From NCBI GenBank assembly GCA_030632925.1, contig DAOVTU010000134.1:1-7294 (forward strand): a stretch of 7,294 bases of DNA. The letters run 5' to 3'. The stretch is from Candidatus Krumholzibacteriia bacterium. GTDB lineage: Bacteria; Krumholzibacteriota; Krumholzibacteriia; LZORAL124-64-63. The position numbers were made by a program, and so were the translations under genes. The notes below the pieces were generated by a model. That model was not told the origin of the DNA. It did no database searches and worked only from the letters and a program-made list of their open reading frames with translations. This document shows, one piece after another, positions 1-6,417 of the stretch (its first letter is position 1; each line of letters starts with the position of its first letter).

Positions 1-1278
1 GACGGTGTGGACGAGGTCATCGTCAATACCCTCAATGGAAGAGTCTGGGCTTGGCATGCCGATGGTACCGAAGTTCGTGATGGTGATGCGAATGCGGCTA
101 CCAATGGTCTGTTCTATGTCCGTCCTGGGGCTGACTGGGAATGGAGTCGCAGTGGCCCCGCTTTGTATGATTTGGATGGTGACGGAGCCAAAGATATCAT
201 CTTTGGCACGAAAAACGATGCATCCGGTCTGCGGCGACTGATGGCCCTTAAGTTTGACGGGACTGATGTGCCGGGCTTTCCGTATACTACCCTAGGTGCC
301 ATCAACTGTGACCCGGCGGTGGGCGATTTGGACAACGATGGCCAGGTCGAAATCGTTTTTTATTGCAAGAGTAAGTATGTCTATGCAGTGCAGCAGGACG
401 GGACCGACTATCCGGGCTTTCCCAAGTTCACTAATATTGTAGCAAGTGAAAGCTGGGTCGGCAGCCCCGGTCTCGGCGACATGGACGGCGACGGAATGTT
501 GGAGATCATCTACACGCCCACTGTCAATGGGTTGCTGAGCAAAATCTGTGTCATGGATACCGACTACAACGGCGGCACCTCAGGTGATTTCCTGAGCGGC
601 TTCCCAGTGGACCTGCCGGGCAGTTCCGAAGGCAGTCCAATCATCGGTGACATCGATGGTGACGGCTCACCGGACATCGTACATGGCATTGGTGGCGGCG
701 ATGAAAGCGCCCCGTACAACCTGTACGCCTACCATGCCGGCGGCACACCCGTTGATGGTTTTCCGATCACTCTGACGGGACCGTTGATGCCCTCGGTGAC
801 GATCGCCGATGTGGACCAGGATATGGATGTGGACATCATTTACGGTGGCTGGGATTTCCAGGTTCATGTCTGGGACATGCCCTTTGCCTATGATCGCCAC
901 AATGTGCCCTGGCCGACCTTTGGCGGCAACGTCAAGCGCGACGGCGTTTTCTTTCCCATGGCCCTGGTGGGCGTGGGCGACGACGGCCAGATTCCCGCGG
1001 CCGGCTTTACGGTGAATAATCCGTATCCCAACCCGTTCAACCCTTCGACCTCGGTCAGGATGTACATCCCGGCTGGGGGCGAGCTGGAATTGGGCGTTTA
1101 CGACATCTCGGGACGTCGTGTACGTACCCTGCACAGCGGCGCCATCGGCACCGGTTGGCACACTCTGGTCTGGGATGGTCAGGACGACAAGGGTCGTGGT
1201 CAGGCCAGTGGTTTGTATTTCATGCGCGCCACCAGTTCGGGCATGAGCACGATCAAGAAGATGACTTTGGTGAAGTAG
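1..1278 (+). CDS. FG-GAP/VCBS repeat secreted protein with C-terminal FlgD-like sorting domain (5' partial)
   Basis: The reading frame is open from base 1 and the visible start already reads as repeat sequence (DGVDEVIV), so the N-terminus lies outside the window; 425 residues are seen. At least five calcium-binding FG-GAP-type loops occur, of form DxDxDGxxEI, starting near window residues 57, 109, 160, 217 and 270; the last (DVDQDMDVD) is degenerate. Such repeats usually build an integrin-like beta-propeller outside the cell. Residues about 337-425 form a FlgD-like Ig / type-A sorting domain: PNPFNP at 343-348, then YDISGRRVRTL, WDGQDDKGR, SGLYFMRA and a basic tail KKMTLVK. That domain class marks secreted or surface-anchored proteins in FCB-type bacteria. 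Ligand and anchoring route cannot be told from the sequence. A terminator follows at 1346. The architecture is confident; the specific role is unknown. Confidence 0.9.
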   Translation, partial: DGVDEVIVNTLNGRVWAWHADGTEVRDGDANAATNGLFYVRPGADWEWSRSGPALYDLDGDGAKDIIFGTKNDASGLRRLMALKFDGTDVPGFPYTTLGAINCDPAVGDLDNDGQVEIVFYCKSKYVYAVQQDGTDYPGFPKFTNIVASESWVGSPGLGDMDGDGMLEIIYTPTVNGLLSKICVMDTDYNGGTSGDFLSGFPVDLPGSSEGSPIIGDIDGDGSPDIVHGIGGGDESAPYNLYAYHAGGTPVDGFPITLTGPLMPSVTIADVDQDMDVDIIYGGWDFQVHVWDMPFAYDRHNVPWPTFGGNVKRDGVFFPMALVGVGDDGQIPAAGFTVNNPYPNPFNPSTSVRMYIPAGGELELGVYDISGRRVRTLHSGAIGTGWHTLVWDGQDDKGRGQASGLYFMRATSSGMSTIKKMTLVK

Positions 1279-1297
1279 GGAGGCCCTTGTAGCCTCC
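1279..1297 (+). repeat. 6-bp hairpin immediately after the FG-GAP gene stop
   Basis: GGAGGC (1279-1284) and GCCTCC (1292-1297) are perfect complements around a 7-nt loop, starting directly after the TAG stop. An AGGAGGT sequence follows at 1298-1304. No T-tract adjoins the hairpin, so it is not an intrinsic terminator by itself. It could protect the mRNA 3' end or be chance; the true terminator is at 1346-1379. Confidence 0.35.
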
Positions 1298-1315
1298 AGG
1301 AGGTTTTGTCCGGGA

Positions 1316-1344
1316 TTGACATCTCTGCCGGGCAGAAATACCAT
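1316..1344 (+). promoter_or_regulatory. Predicted sigma70-type promoter for the solute-binding protein gene
   Basis: A perfect -35 hexamer TTGACA (1316-1321) is separated by exactly 17 bp from TACCAT (1339-1344), which matches the -10 consensus at four of six positions, including first T, second A and last T. The expected transcription start is near 1350-1352. That falls inside the 5' arm of the terminator hairpin at 1346-1374. The same TTGAC-N17-TAnCAT layout recurs at 7129-7157. Confidence 0.6.
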
Positions 1345-1345
1345 T

Positions 1346-1379
1346 ACGGCGCGGCCCGGTTTGGGTCGCGCCGTATTTT
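1346..1379 (+). terminator. Intrinsic terminator of the FG-GAP protein gene
   Basis: Bases 1346-1357 pair fully with 1363-1374, giving a 12-bp, mostly GC stem with one G-U pair, a 5-nt loop (GGTTT) and then ATTTT. It lies about 68 bp after the stop of the FG-GAP gene and is the expected end of that transcript. The predicted promoter at 1316-1344 fires into its 5' arm, so transcripts of the next gene would carry only part of the stem. Confidence 0.85.
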
Positions 1380-1427
1380 GTGAATTTTGACGGTGTGAAC
1401 AGGCTGCATGAACAGAAAGCGACGGCG

Positions 1428-3089
1428 GTGAATTTGACCGGGCAGGGCAACTTCGGCGATAGAGCGCGTCCGGCGGGAATACTGATCCTGCTGGCCATGC
1501 TGTCCATCGGCCTGTTGTCCGGTTGTGGGCAAGATGACACACCGCCACCTACGGCCGAAGGGCCTTCTTCAACGCAACCGGTGGCCGGCGGCACCGCCGT
1601 GATCGCCCTGTCCGGGGAGCCGGACGCCTTGAATCCCCTGGTTTTTTCCACTGCTACGGCCGGAGTGGTCTTTTCGGAGATCCACGACGGCCTGACTTAC
1701 ATGGATGATGACCTGAATTATGTGCCACGCATTGCCAAGGGGTGGGAGGTTGGCGGAGATGGCCTGAGCATCACCTATTTCCTGAACCACTGGGTGTGGT
1801 CCGATGGTGAACCGCTGACAGCCTACGATGTGGCCAGTTCCCTGGAGATGTTTCTCGACCCGGTGGTGGCCAGTCCGCGCCGGGGGCGGCTACGGGAAGT
1901 GAAGAGTGCCACGGCCCTGGATTCGCTGACGGTGAGATACGATTTTAAAAGGCCGCAGTCCGAACCACTGGCGCGTTCCTGGCACCACATCCTGCCGCAG
2001 CATCTGGTGGGCCAGTTGGACCGGGCGCAGGTGGCGTCCTGGCCCATCAACTCACAGCCGCTGGCGTCGGGTGAGTTTCAACTGGAACGCTGGGAGCGGA
2101 ATCGTAGCCTGACGCTCGTCCGCAATCCTCATTTTCCCGGCACGGCGCCTTGGCTGAAGCGGGTTGTGTTCAGCATTCTGCCCGAATCCAATACGCGAAT
2201 GGTGGCTTTGGAAACCGGTGACGTTGATGTGGTGGACAGTCTGGATCCGGATGCTGCCCAGCGCCTGGCAGCTACCGGTCGCTTCACCATCACTTCGGTG
2301 GGTGGCCGTCGTTTCTACTACCTGGGCTGGAATTTTCGTAATCCGATTTTTGCTGACCGGACCACGCGCGAGGCCCTGTCGTTGGCCATCGACCGCGAGT
2401 TGATGGTCGCCACGTTGCTGAAGGGTTATGGCAAACCGGCCACAACGCCCATCGCGCCGGTGCTTTGGAACCACAACAAGAATTTGGTGGCCCCGCCCCA
2501 TGATCCGGCCAAGTCGCGGCGCCTGTTGGCCGAAGCCGGTTGGCGTGACGAAGATGGCGACGGAGTCCTGGAACGCAACGGGCGTGAATTCAGTTTCGAG
2601 ATCATCACCAAACAAGGTGACCCTGTCCGCGAAAACGGGGCCGTGATCTTGCGGGCCAACCTGGCCGAGGTTGGCGTGAAGGTGAATCTCAGGGTCATGG
2701 AACATACGGCGGGCCTGGCGCAGGTGCAGGCTGGCAGATATGATGCTTTCCTGGGTTTGCTCAATGCCAACCTTTTTGGCAATCCGGCAGGGTACGTGCA
2801 GTCCGATGCCACGGATCAATTTAATCACGGGCACTATTCCAACGCCACGGTAGACTCTTTGCTCGAAGTGGCGACTGGCCTCCGCGAGCGTGACGAGGCC
2901 TTGCCTGTCTGGTGGCGCCTGCAGGAAGAATTGATGAAGGACCAACCGGCTGCTTATCTGATGTATCCGGACAACCTGGTGGGTGTCAGCAAGCGGTTGC
3001 AGAATGTGAAGCCCAGCCTCCTGTCGACCTTCAACAACCTGGCCGAGTGGTGGATTGCCCCGGAAGATCGCATTTACCGCACGAATTGA
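1428..3089 (+). CDS. ABC transporter family 5 solute-binding lipoprotein (peptide/nickel-type)
   Basis: This is a predicted envelope lipoprotein that captures a solute, typically an oligopeptide, for an ABC importer. The signal peptide has a hydrophobic core (ILILLAML) and lipobox LLSGC; the lipidated Cys is residue 33 from the chosen GTG. A low-complexity linker and the SBP_bac_5 fold (about residue 55 onward) follow, with the family hallmark WSDGEPLTAYDV beginning at W124 and the usual C-terminal region (QEELMKDQPAAYLMYPDN). Length, 553 residues, is normal. The frame is open back to GTG 1380, but that start sits on the terminator tail; GTG 1395 is another option. No start has a strong Shine-Dalgarno; GTG 1428 gives the most typical signal peptide. 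No permease or ATPase gene adjoins, so it is an orphan binding protein here and its substrate is undetermined. Confidence 0.9.
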   Translation: MNLTGQGNFGDRARPAGILILLAMLSIGLLSGCGQDDTPPPTAEGPSSTQPVAGGTAVIALSGEPDALNPLVFSTATAGVVFSEIHDGLTYMDDDLNYVPRIAKGWEVGGDGLSITYFLNHWVWSDGEPLTAYDVASSLEMFLDPVVASPRRGRLREVKSATALDSLTVRYDFKRPQSEPLARSWHHILPQHLVGQLDRAQVASWPINSQPLASGEFQLERWERNRSLTLVRNPHFPGTAPWLKRVVFSILPESNTRMVALETGDVDVVDSLDPDAAQRLAATGRFTITSVGGRRFYYLGWNFRNPIFADRTTREALSLAIDRELMVATLLKGYGKPATTPIAPVLWNHNKNLVAPPHDPAKSRRLLAEAGWRDEDGDGVLERNGREFSFEIITKQGDPVRENGAVILRANLAEVGVKVNLRVMEHTAGLAQVQAGRYDAFLGLLNANLFGNPAGYVQSDATDQFNHGHYSNATVDSLLEVATGLRERDEALPVWWRLQEELMKDQPAAYLMYPDNLVGVSKRLQNVKPSLLSTFNNLAEWWIAPEDRIYRTN

Positions 3090-3165
3090 TGAAACCCTGA
3101 CGGCCCTTTTAACGTGAAACAAGTGGGTATTGTGCCGCACGCCTCACATTCGTAGATTGGATCAT

Positions 3166-4773
3166 ATGAAGAGCACCTCCAGCAATGGATCAACTACCAG
3201 GAATTGTACTGCGGCCGCAGTGCTGGCTGTGCTTTGTTTGAGTCTCGTGGTTGGTGGTTGTTCCAGCAGCACCGACCCCGGTGGCGACGATGACGTGGTT
3301 GCGATCTCGTTCAGTCCCACTGCACAGGGGCAGGAAATCAATCTGACAGAAACCATTGAGTTTTCCGTGCTGGCCCCGGATGCCAATACGCTGAACGTGA
3401 ATTGGTGGCGCGACGACGTCATTATGAGCAACGCCGAGACATACACCTATGTGCCGTCTTCAGTCGGCGTCGATACACTGAGGGTGCAAGCCCAGGCCGA
3501 TGGTTTTGCCCGCACCTATTACTGGGTCATCAATGTGGTGTCGACAGCCAGTACGCTGCCGCCACCAGTGCCTTCGGTCCTGGCCGGTCCCGGGCCCGAA
3601 CCTGGCGATGTCCTGGTGACCTGGACCAAGGTGGGTTCTTCGACTTATCCCATGGATGAATATGTCGTGGCGGCCAGCTTCGCGGGGCCCATCAACGAGG
3701 CCAATTGGTCCGAAGCTCTGGAATTGCGGCGGGTCACTCATCTCGTTCTGCAGGTGGGGTACGAGGAAAATTTCACGGTCGCGGCCGACGGCATGGTGCC
3801 GGGCGCTGATATCTGGTTCGCCGTTCGTGCGGTAGATGATCTGGGGCAGATATCCCTGATTGTCGATAATGGATTCACCGTCACCACCACCGGTTGGTGG
3901 TTGAATGGCGTGGTATTGGACGACCGCAGCCAGTTGTTGCCGGGAGTGATCGTCTCTTCGGTGGATCCTGACCTGAGTACCAATACCGAAATCGCGGGCA
4001 CCTTCCGGCTGGGACCATTCCGCAATATTGACCGCATCGTCTTGAAGACCAACAGCAGCAATGCGCCCATCAGTGGCTGGTACGATTTCCAGTCGGTGGA
4101 ATTGGACAGCATCTCTGGCCGGGATCTGGAAATCCGCCTGATCACCAGACACGTCATGGACGTCGATTGCGATCTCTATGATGGCCAATTCCTGAACTAT
4201 TTGCGCTACATGACCAGGACCCGCGACGACTCCGTGGAACCGGAGAATGAACAACTGCACAAGTGGGCGTCTTTTCCGCTGAAGGCCTATGTCCCGGACT
4301 TTGTTAACGGCAGCAGTGTGGACTACGCCGAGGCGTCGCGCTTTGCCATGGCCTACTGGGATTCGGTCATGGGTGAGACTTACTTTGAAGAGACGAATGT
4401 GCGTTCCGAGGCACAGGTGGTTTTTGCGTTCGACAATTCGGCGCCGCACCTGTTTGGCGAAGCCCGGTTGTTGGAACCGGCAGCCCTCGGCGTCGTGCTC
4501 GGAGACGTGATTCCTGAAGTGGCCGAAATCTATATTCGTTTCGATTTCCCAACGGCAAAACTCACCAAAGAAGTGGCGTTGCACGAAATTGGACACATCC
4601 TCGGCTTGCTGTCGCATTCCGGTTGCGTGGATTCGGAGCATCTGATGACCGTCGGGGCCAGTGGCAATTTGAGCAATGTGAACCCCATTCACCCGGATGA
4701 GCAGAACGCCATCAGGACGATTCGGTATTTACCGCAGAGTATCGACATGGGGAGTTATTCCCTGAGTCGCTGA
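3166..4773 (+). CDS. Multidomain lipoprotein zinc metalloprotease (matrixin/metzincin-like)
   Basis: This is a predicted surface lipoprotein of 535 residues. The N-terminus has a hydrophobic segment (AAAVLAVLCLSLVV) and lipobox VGGC with Cys32. Residues about 44-126 look like an Ig/PKD-type domain, 135-242 like fibronectin type III (ending near FAVRAVDDLGQ), and 243-327 like a carboxypeptidase-regulatory/CNA-B beta-sandwich. The C-terminal part (about 328-535) is the protease: H473-E-I-G-H477-I-L-G480-L-L-S-H484 with a probable Met-turn at M494. The third His is one residue later than in the standard HExxHxxGxxH motif, a spacing also known in HExxHxxGxWGHS-type bacterial enzymes. No propeptide Cys switch is evident. 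ATG 3166 is preferred over TTG 3130 because it puts the signal peptide at the start. Spacing of 76 bp from the previous gene allows co-transcription. The protein substrate is unknown. Confidence 0.85.
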   Translation: MKSTSSNGSTTRNCTAAAVLAVLCLSLVVGGCSSSTDPGGDDDVVAISFSPTAQGQEINLTETIEFSVLAPDANTLNVNWWRDDVIMSNAETYTYVPSSVGVDTLRVQAQADGFARTYYWVINVVSTASTLPPPVPSVLAGPGPEPGDVLVTWTKVGSSTYPMDEYVVAASFAGPINEANWSEALELRRVTHLVLQVGYEENFTVAADGMVPGADIWFAVRAVDDLGQISLIVDNGFTVTTTGWWLNGVVLDDRSQLLPGVIVSSVDPDLSTNTEIAGTFRLGPFRNIDRIVLKTNSSNAPISGWYDFQSVELDSISGRDLEIRLITRHVMDVDCDLYDGQFLNYLRYMTRTRDDSVEPENEQLHKWASFPLKAYVPDFVNGSSVDYAEASRFAMAYWDSVMGETYFEETNVRSEAQVVFAFDNSAPHLFGEARLLEPAALGVVLGDVIPEVAEIYIRFDFPTAKLTKEVALHEIGHILGLLSHSGCVDSEHLMTVGASGNLSNVNPIHPDEQNAIRTIRYLPQSIDMGSYSLSR

Positions 4774-4834
4774 GCTTTGTGAGGCTGCCGTGTCGGCCAT
4801 TGCGGGGATTATTGTGCCGCACGTATGGATAAGG

Positions 4835-4863
4835 AAAGCCCCGGCGTTTGCCGGGGCTTTTTT
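4835..4863 (+). terminator. Intrinsic terminator, probably bidirectional
   Basis: Bases 4835-4845 pair perfectly with 4850-4860 (11 bp, GC core CCCCGGC) around a 4-nt loop GTTT, and a run of six T ends at 4863. It lies 61 bp after the metalloprotease stop. On the minus strand it begins 24 nt after the HIT gene stop and is followed by TTTCCTT, so it can serve both convergent genes, more strongly on the plus strand. Confidence 0.93.
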
Positions 4864-4883
4864 CTGGCCAATATTCAACGCCA

Positions 4884-5240
4884 TCAACCGGGTGGCCAAC
4901 CGAGGGCTCGACCGCCCAGGATGTGGAGGTGCAGGTGGCCTACGGTTTGTCCACCATCCTGACCGCAATTGATGACGAATCGGTAGCCGGGGGCGTCCAG
5001 CTTTTCCTTAGCAGCAATGCTTGAAGCCAGGACCAGCAACTGACCGGCCATGGCGGCCTGATCCTGGTTCAGTTCCGTCAAGCCGCCAATATGCTGGCGG
5101 GGTATGACCAGAATATGAGTCGGAGCCTGGGGGGAGATGTCGCGAAAGGCGAGGAAGTTTTCATCGCTGTGTACCTGATCACATGGTATTTTACCGGCAG
5201 CGATGTCGCAGAAGAGACAGAAACTGAGATCGGAATTCAT
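4884..5240 (-). CDS. HIT family (HINT-like) nucleotide-binding hydrolase
   Basis: This is a complete 118-residue cytoplasmic histidine triad protein, the normal length for the HINT/PKCI branch, which hydrolyses nucleoside phosphoramidates and related AMP conjugates. The catalytic triad H102-L-H104-L-H106 lies in GHLHLHILGG, with H104 expected to be the nucleophile. The family element PTHILVIPRQHI spans 40-51 and the typical C-terminal GW is at 114-115. C8 and C11 (CLFC) match the zinc-site cysteines of many family members. ATG at 5240 is supported by GGGAGG about 5 nt upstream. It converges on the metalloprotease gene and is divergent from the PfkB-family gene. The family is certain; the physiological substrate is not. 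Confidence 0.96.
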   Translation of the reverse strand: MNSDLSFCLFCDIAAGKIPCDQVHSDENFLAFRDISPQAPTHILVIPRQHIGGLTELNQDQAAMAGQLLVLASSIAAKEKLDAPGYRFVINCGQDGGQTVGHLHLHILGGRALGWPPG

Positions 5241-5244
5241 GGCG

Positions 5245-5251
5245 CCCTCCC
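5245..5251 (-). promoter_or_regulatory. Ribosome binding site of the HIT gene
   Basis: Read on the minus strand, this is a GGGAGGG purine run ending 4 nt before the ATG at 5240. It fixes the start and leaves only about 130 bp for divergent control between this gene and the PfkB-family kinase gene. I see no convincing promoter hexamers for the HIT gene in that gap. Confidence 0.7.
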
Positions 5252-5309
5252 GATGGCCTTGCAGGGTATGCGGAGTTCACGAAAGACAGAAATCTTGAAC
5301 TAGACATAT

Positions 5310-5357
5310 GGCTTGAATCGGGGCCAACCTATCACAGCCTCGCGGTTGCTTCAAGCC
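5310..5357. repeat. Inverted repeat / leader hairpin ahead of the PfkB-family gene
   Basis: GGCTTGAA (5310-5317) and TTCAAGCC (5350-5357) are perfect 8-base complements. Inside them CAACC (5325-5329) pairs with GGTTG (5344-5348), enclosing a 14-nt loop, with an unpaired 7-nt stretch on the left and one base on the right. The structure ends 5 nt before the ribosome binding site. It may be an operator in the divergent region or an RNA structure limiting access to the start. There is no T-tract, so a terminator is unlikely. Confidence 0.45.
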
Positions 5358-5362
5358 GGGCC

Positions 5363-5366
5363 GGAG
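5363..5366 (+). promoter_or_regulatory. Ribosome binding site of the PfkB-family gene
   Basis: GGAG lies 5 nt before ATG 5372, in a good position for initiation, and immediately follows the inverted repeat ending at 5357. Confidence 0.6.
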
Positions 5367-5371
5367 ATCCC

Positions 5372-6319
5372 ATGCCACAATCCCCACACATTCTGGTGCT
5401 CGGCTACAACGCCTGGGATGTGAACCTGCCCGTGGAAAGCTTTCCCCGCCAGGATGCAAAATGCGAAGTGAGCGACATCCAGCTGTGTGGCGGTGGTCCC
5501 GGGGCGACCGCATCGGTGGCCATGTCCCGACTGGGGGCGCACGTCCGTTTGATCAGTCAATTCGGAGATGATCTGCCGAGTCGGACCCAGTGGGCGGAAC
5601 TGCAGGCGGAAAAGGTGGACCTGTCATTGAGTCCGGTGGCGGCTGGGTACGAGTCGGCCAAGGCGGTGATCCTGGTGCATCCGGACCATGGTGAGCGCAC
5701 GATATTCTGGTCGCGGGGAAACTTGCCTCCGTTGGAACCGGCGACCATGGAAGTCCACTGGTTGGAAGGGGTGGATCTGTTCTACACCGATGGCCACGAT
5801 GCGGCCGCGGCGGTGGTCTTGGCGCGTGAGGCAAAACGGCGTGGGGTGCCGGTGGTGATGGATGCCGGATCGGTGCGCGAGGGATCGGCGGCCTTGGTGG
5901 AGCAGGTGACCGAGGCGATCTCTTCGGAAGGTTTCGCACCGGCCCTCAGCGGCTGTGACCATCCGGTTGATGCGTTGCGGGATTTGCAACAAAGGGGACC
6001 CGAACGGGTGGCCATGACTTTTGGTCGGCGCGGCGTGCTGGCGCTCATGGGCGATGCGGTGGTTCATGTGCCCGCCTTCAACGTAAACGTGGTGGACACC
6101 ACTGGCGCCGGCGATGCGTTTCACGCCGGCTATGCTTTTGCCCGGGCATCGGGTCAGAAGTTTTTGCCCAGCTTGCGGTACGGCAGCGCCGTGGCTGCTC
6201 TGAAATGCCGTGAGCGAGGCGGCCGCCAAGGACTACCTACAGTGCCACAGGTTGTCGAATTGTTGCAATCCGGTGTCCTGCATGAAGTTCCCACCGAATT
6301 TTTATCCTTTTTGGCTTGA
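5372..6319 (+). CDS. PfkB/ribokinase family carbohydrate or nucleoside kinase
   Basis: This is a complete 315-residue cytoplasmic kinase, the usual length for ribokinase-like enzymes that transfer phosphate from ATP to a sugar or nucleoside hydroxyl. The second PfkB signature is intact, D242-T-T-G-A-G-D248-A-F-H-A-G, with D248 as catalytic base and GAGD as the anion hole. The first signature region is GGGPGATAS (40-48) followed by SRLGA; relatives usually have Asn where T46 stands here. VVMDAGSVREG (about 166-176) resembles the central segment of ketohexokinase and sulfofructose-kinase relatives, but this does not fix the substrate. ATG 5372 is supported by GGAG. No sugar transport or catabolic genes adjoin, so context gives no substrate clue. 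lexA begins 98 bp downstream and no intrinsic terminator is seen between them. Confidence 0.93.
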   Translation: MPQSPHILVLGYNAWDVNLPVESFPRQDAKCEVSDIQLCGGGPGATASVAMSRLGAHVRLISQFGDDLPSRTQWAELQAEKVDLSLSPVAAGYESAKAVILVHPDHGERTIFWSRGNLPPLEPATMEVHWLEGVDLFYTDGHDAAAAVVLAREAKRRGVPVVMDAGSVREGSAALVEQVTEAISSEGFAPALSGCDHPVDALRDLQQRGPERVAMTFGRRGVLALMGDAVVHVPAFNVNVVDTTGAGDAFHAGYAFARASGQKFLPSLRYGSAVAALKCRERGGRQGLPTVPQVVELLQSGVLHEVPTEFLSFLA

Positions 6320-6366
6320 TCGATTTTTGCCATGTTTTCGTTGGACTTACGCCAGTGTTTCGTGTA

Positions 6367-6404
6367 GGTTGCCTGATGACCAGCAATTGGGCTGGCCAAC
6401 AACC
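6367..6404. repeat. Nested inverted repeat in the lexA leader
   Basis: CCAGC (6380-6384) pairs with GCTGG (6391-6395) over a 6-nt loop, and GGTTG (6367-6371) pairs with CAACC (6400-6404) outside it, leaving 8 and 4 unpaired nt. The structure ends just before the ribosome binding site. It is either a leader RNA hairpin or a palindromic operator. LexA usually represses its own gene, so an operator is expected nearby, but this does not match a LexA box I know. Confidence 0.4.
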
Positions 6405-6407
6405 GTA

Positions 6408-6412
6408 GGAGG
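6408..6412 (+). promoter_or_regulatory. Ribosome binding site of lexA
   Basis: A consensus GGAGG lies 5 nt before ATG 6418 and fixes the start. It is the cleanest Shine-Dalgarno sequence in the window and shows that this organism uses such sites. Confidence 0.85.
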
Positions 6413-6417
6413 CGGTC

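Noticed and set aside
1298..1383. Consensus AGGAGGT (1298-1304) followed by a 25-codon frame from TTG 1306
   Set aside because: The spacing to the TTG is only 2 nt, the frame runs through the terminator and the peptide has no features. The purine run may just be part of the hairpin-rich gap.
667..1548. Minus-strand open frame (293 codons) covering the FG-GAP C-terminus, the intergenic region and the solute-binding protein start
   Set aside because: It runs through the terminator stem and across two plus-strand genes, with no recognisable protein features.
2052..3140. Minus-strand open frame (362 codons) opposite the solute-binding protein gene
   Set aside because: It overlaps the whole C-terminal part of a well-supported gene and shows no domain, so it is treated as a shadow frame.
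3460..4692. Long minus-strand open frame (410 codons) opposite the metalloprotease gene
   Set aside because: It is antisense to a gene with a clear signal peptide and zinc-protease motif. Its translation shows no recognisable domain, and long antisense frames are common in GC-biased coding DNA.
3129..4823. A 13-bp direct repeat ATTGTGCCGCACG at 3129-3141 and 4811-4823 flanking the metalloprotease gene, as if target-site or attachment copies
   Set aside because: In a window this size about one exact 13-mer match is expected by chance on a rough count. There is no transposase, integrase or terminal inverted repeat, and the neighbouring bases do not extend the match.
4790..4972. Small plus-strand open frame between the metalloprotease and HIT genes
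   Set aside because: Its sequence (KAPAFAGAFF) is simply the translation of the terminator hairpin, and it then overlaps the HIT gene antisense.
6320..6417. Sigma70 promoter for lexA using TTGCCA (6327) or TTGGAC (6341)
   Set aside because: No acceptable -10 hexamer lies at 16-18 bp from either, the best being TAGGTT with three matches, so no promoter is called.
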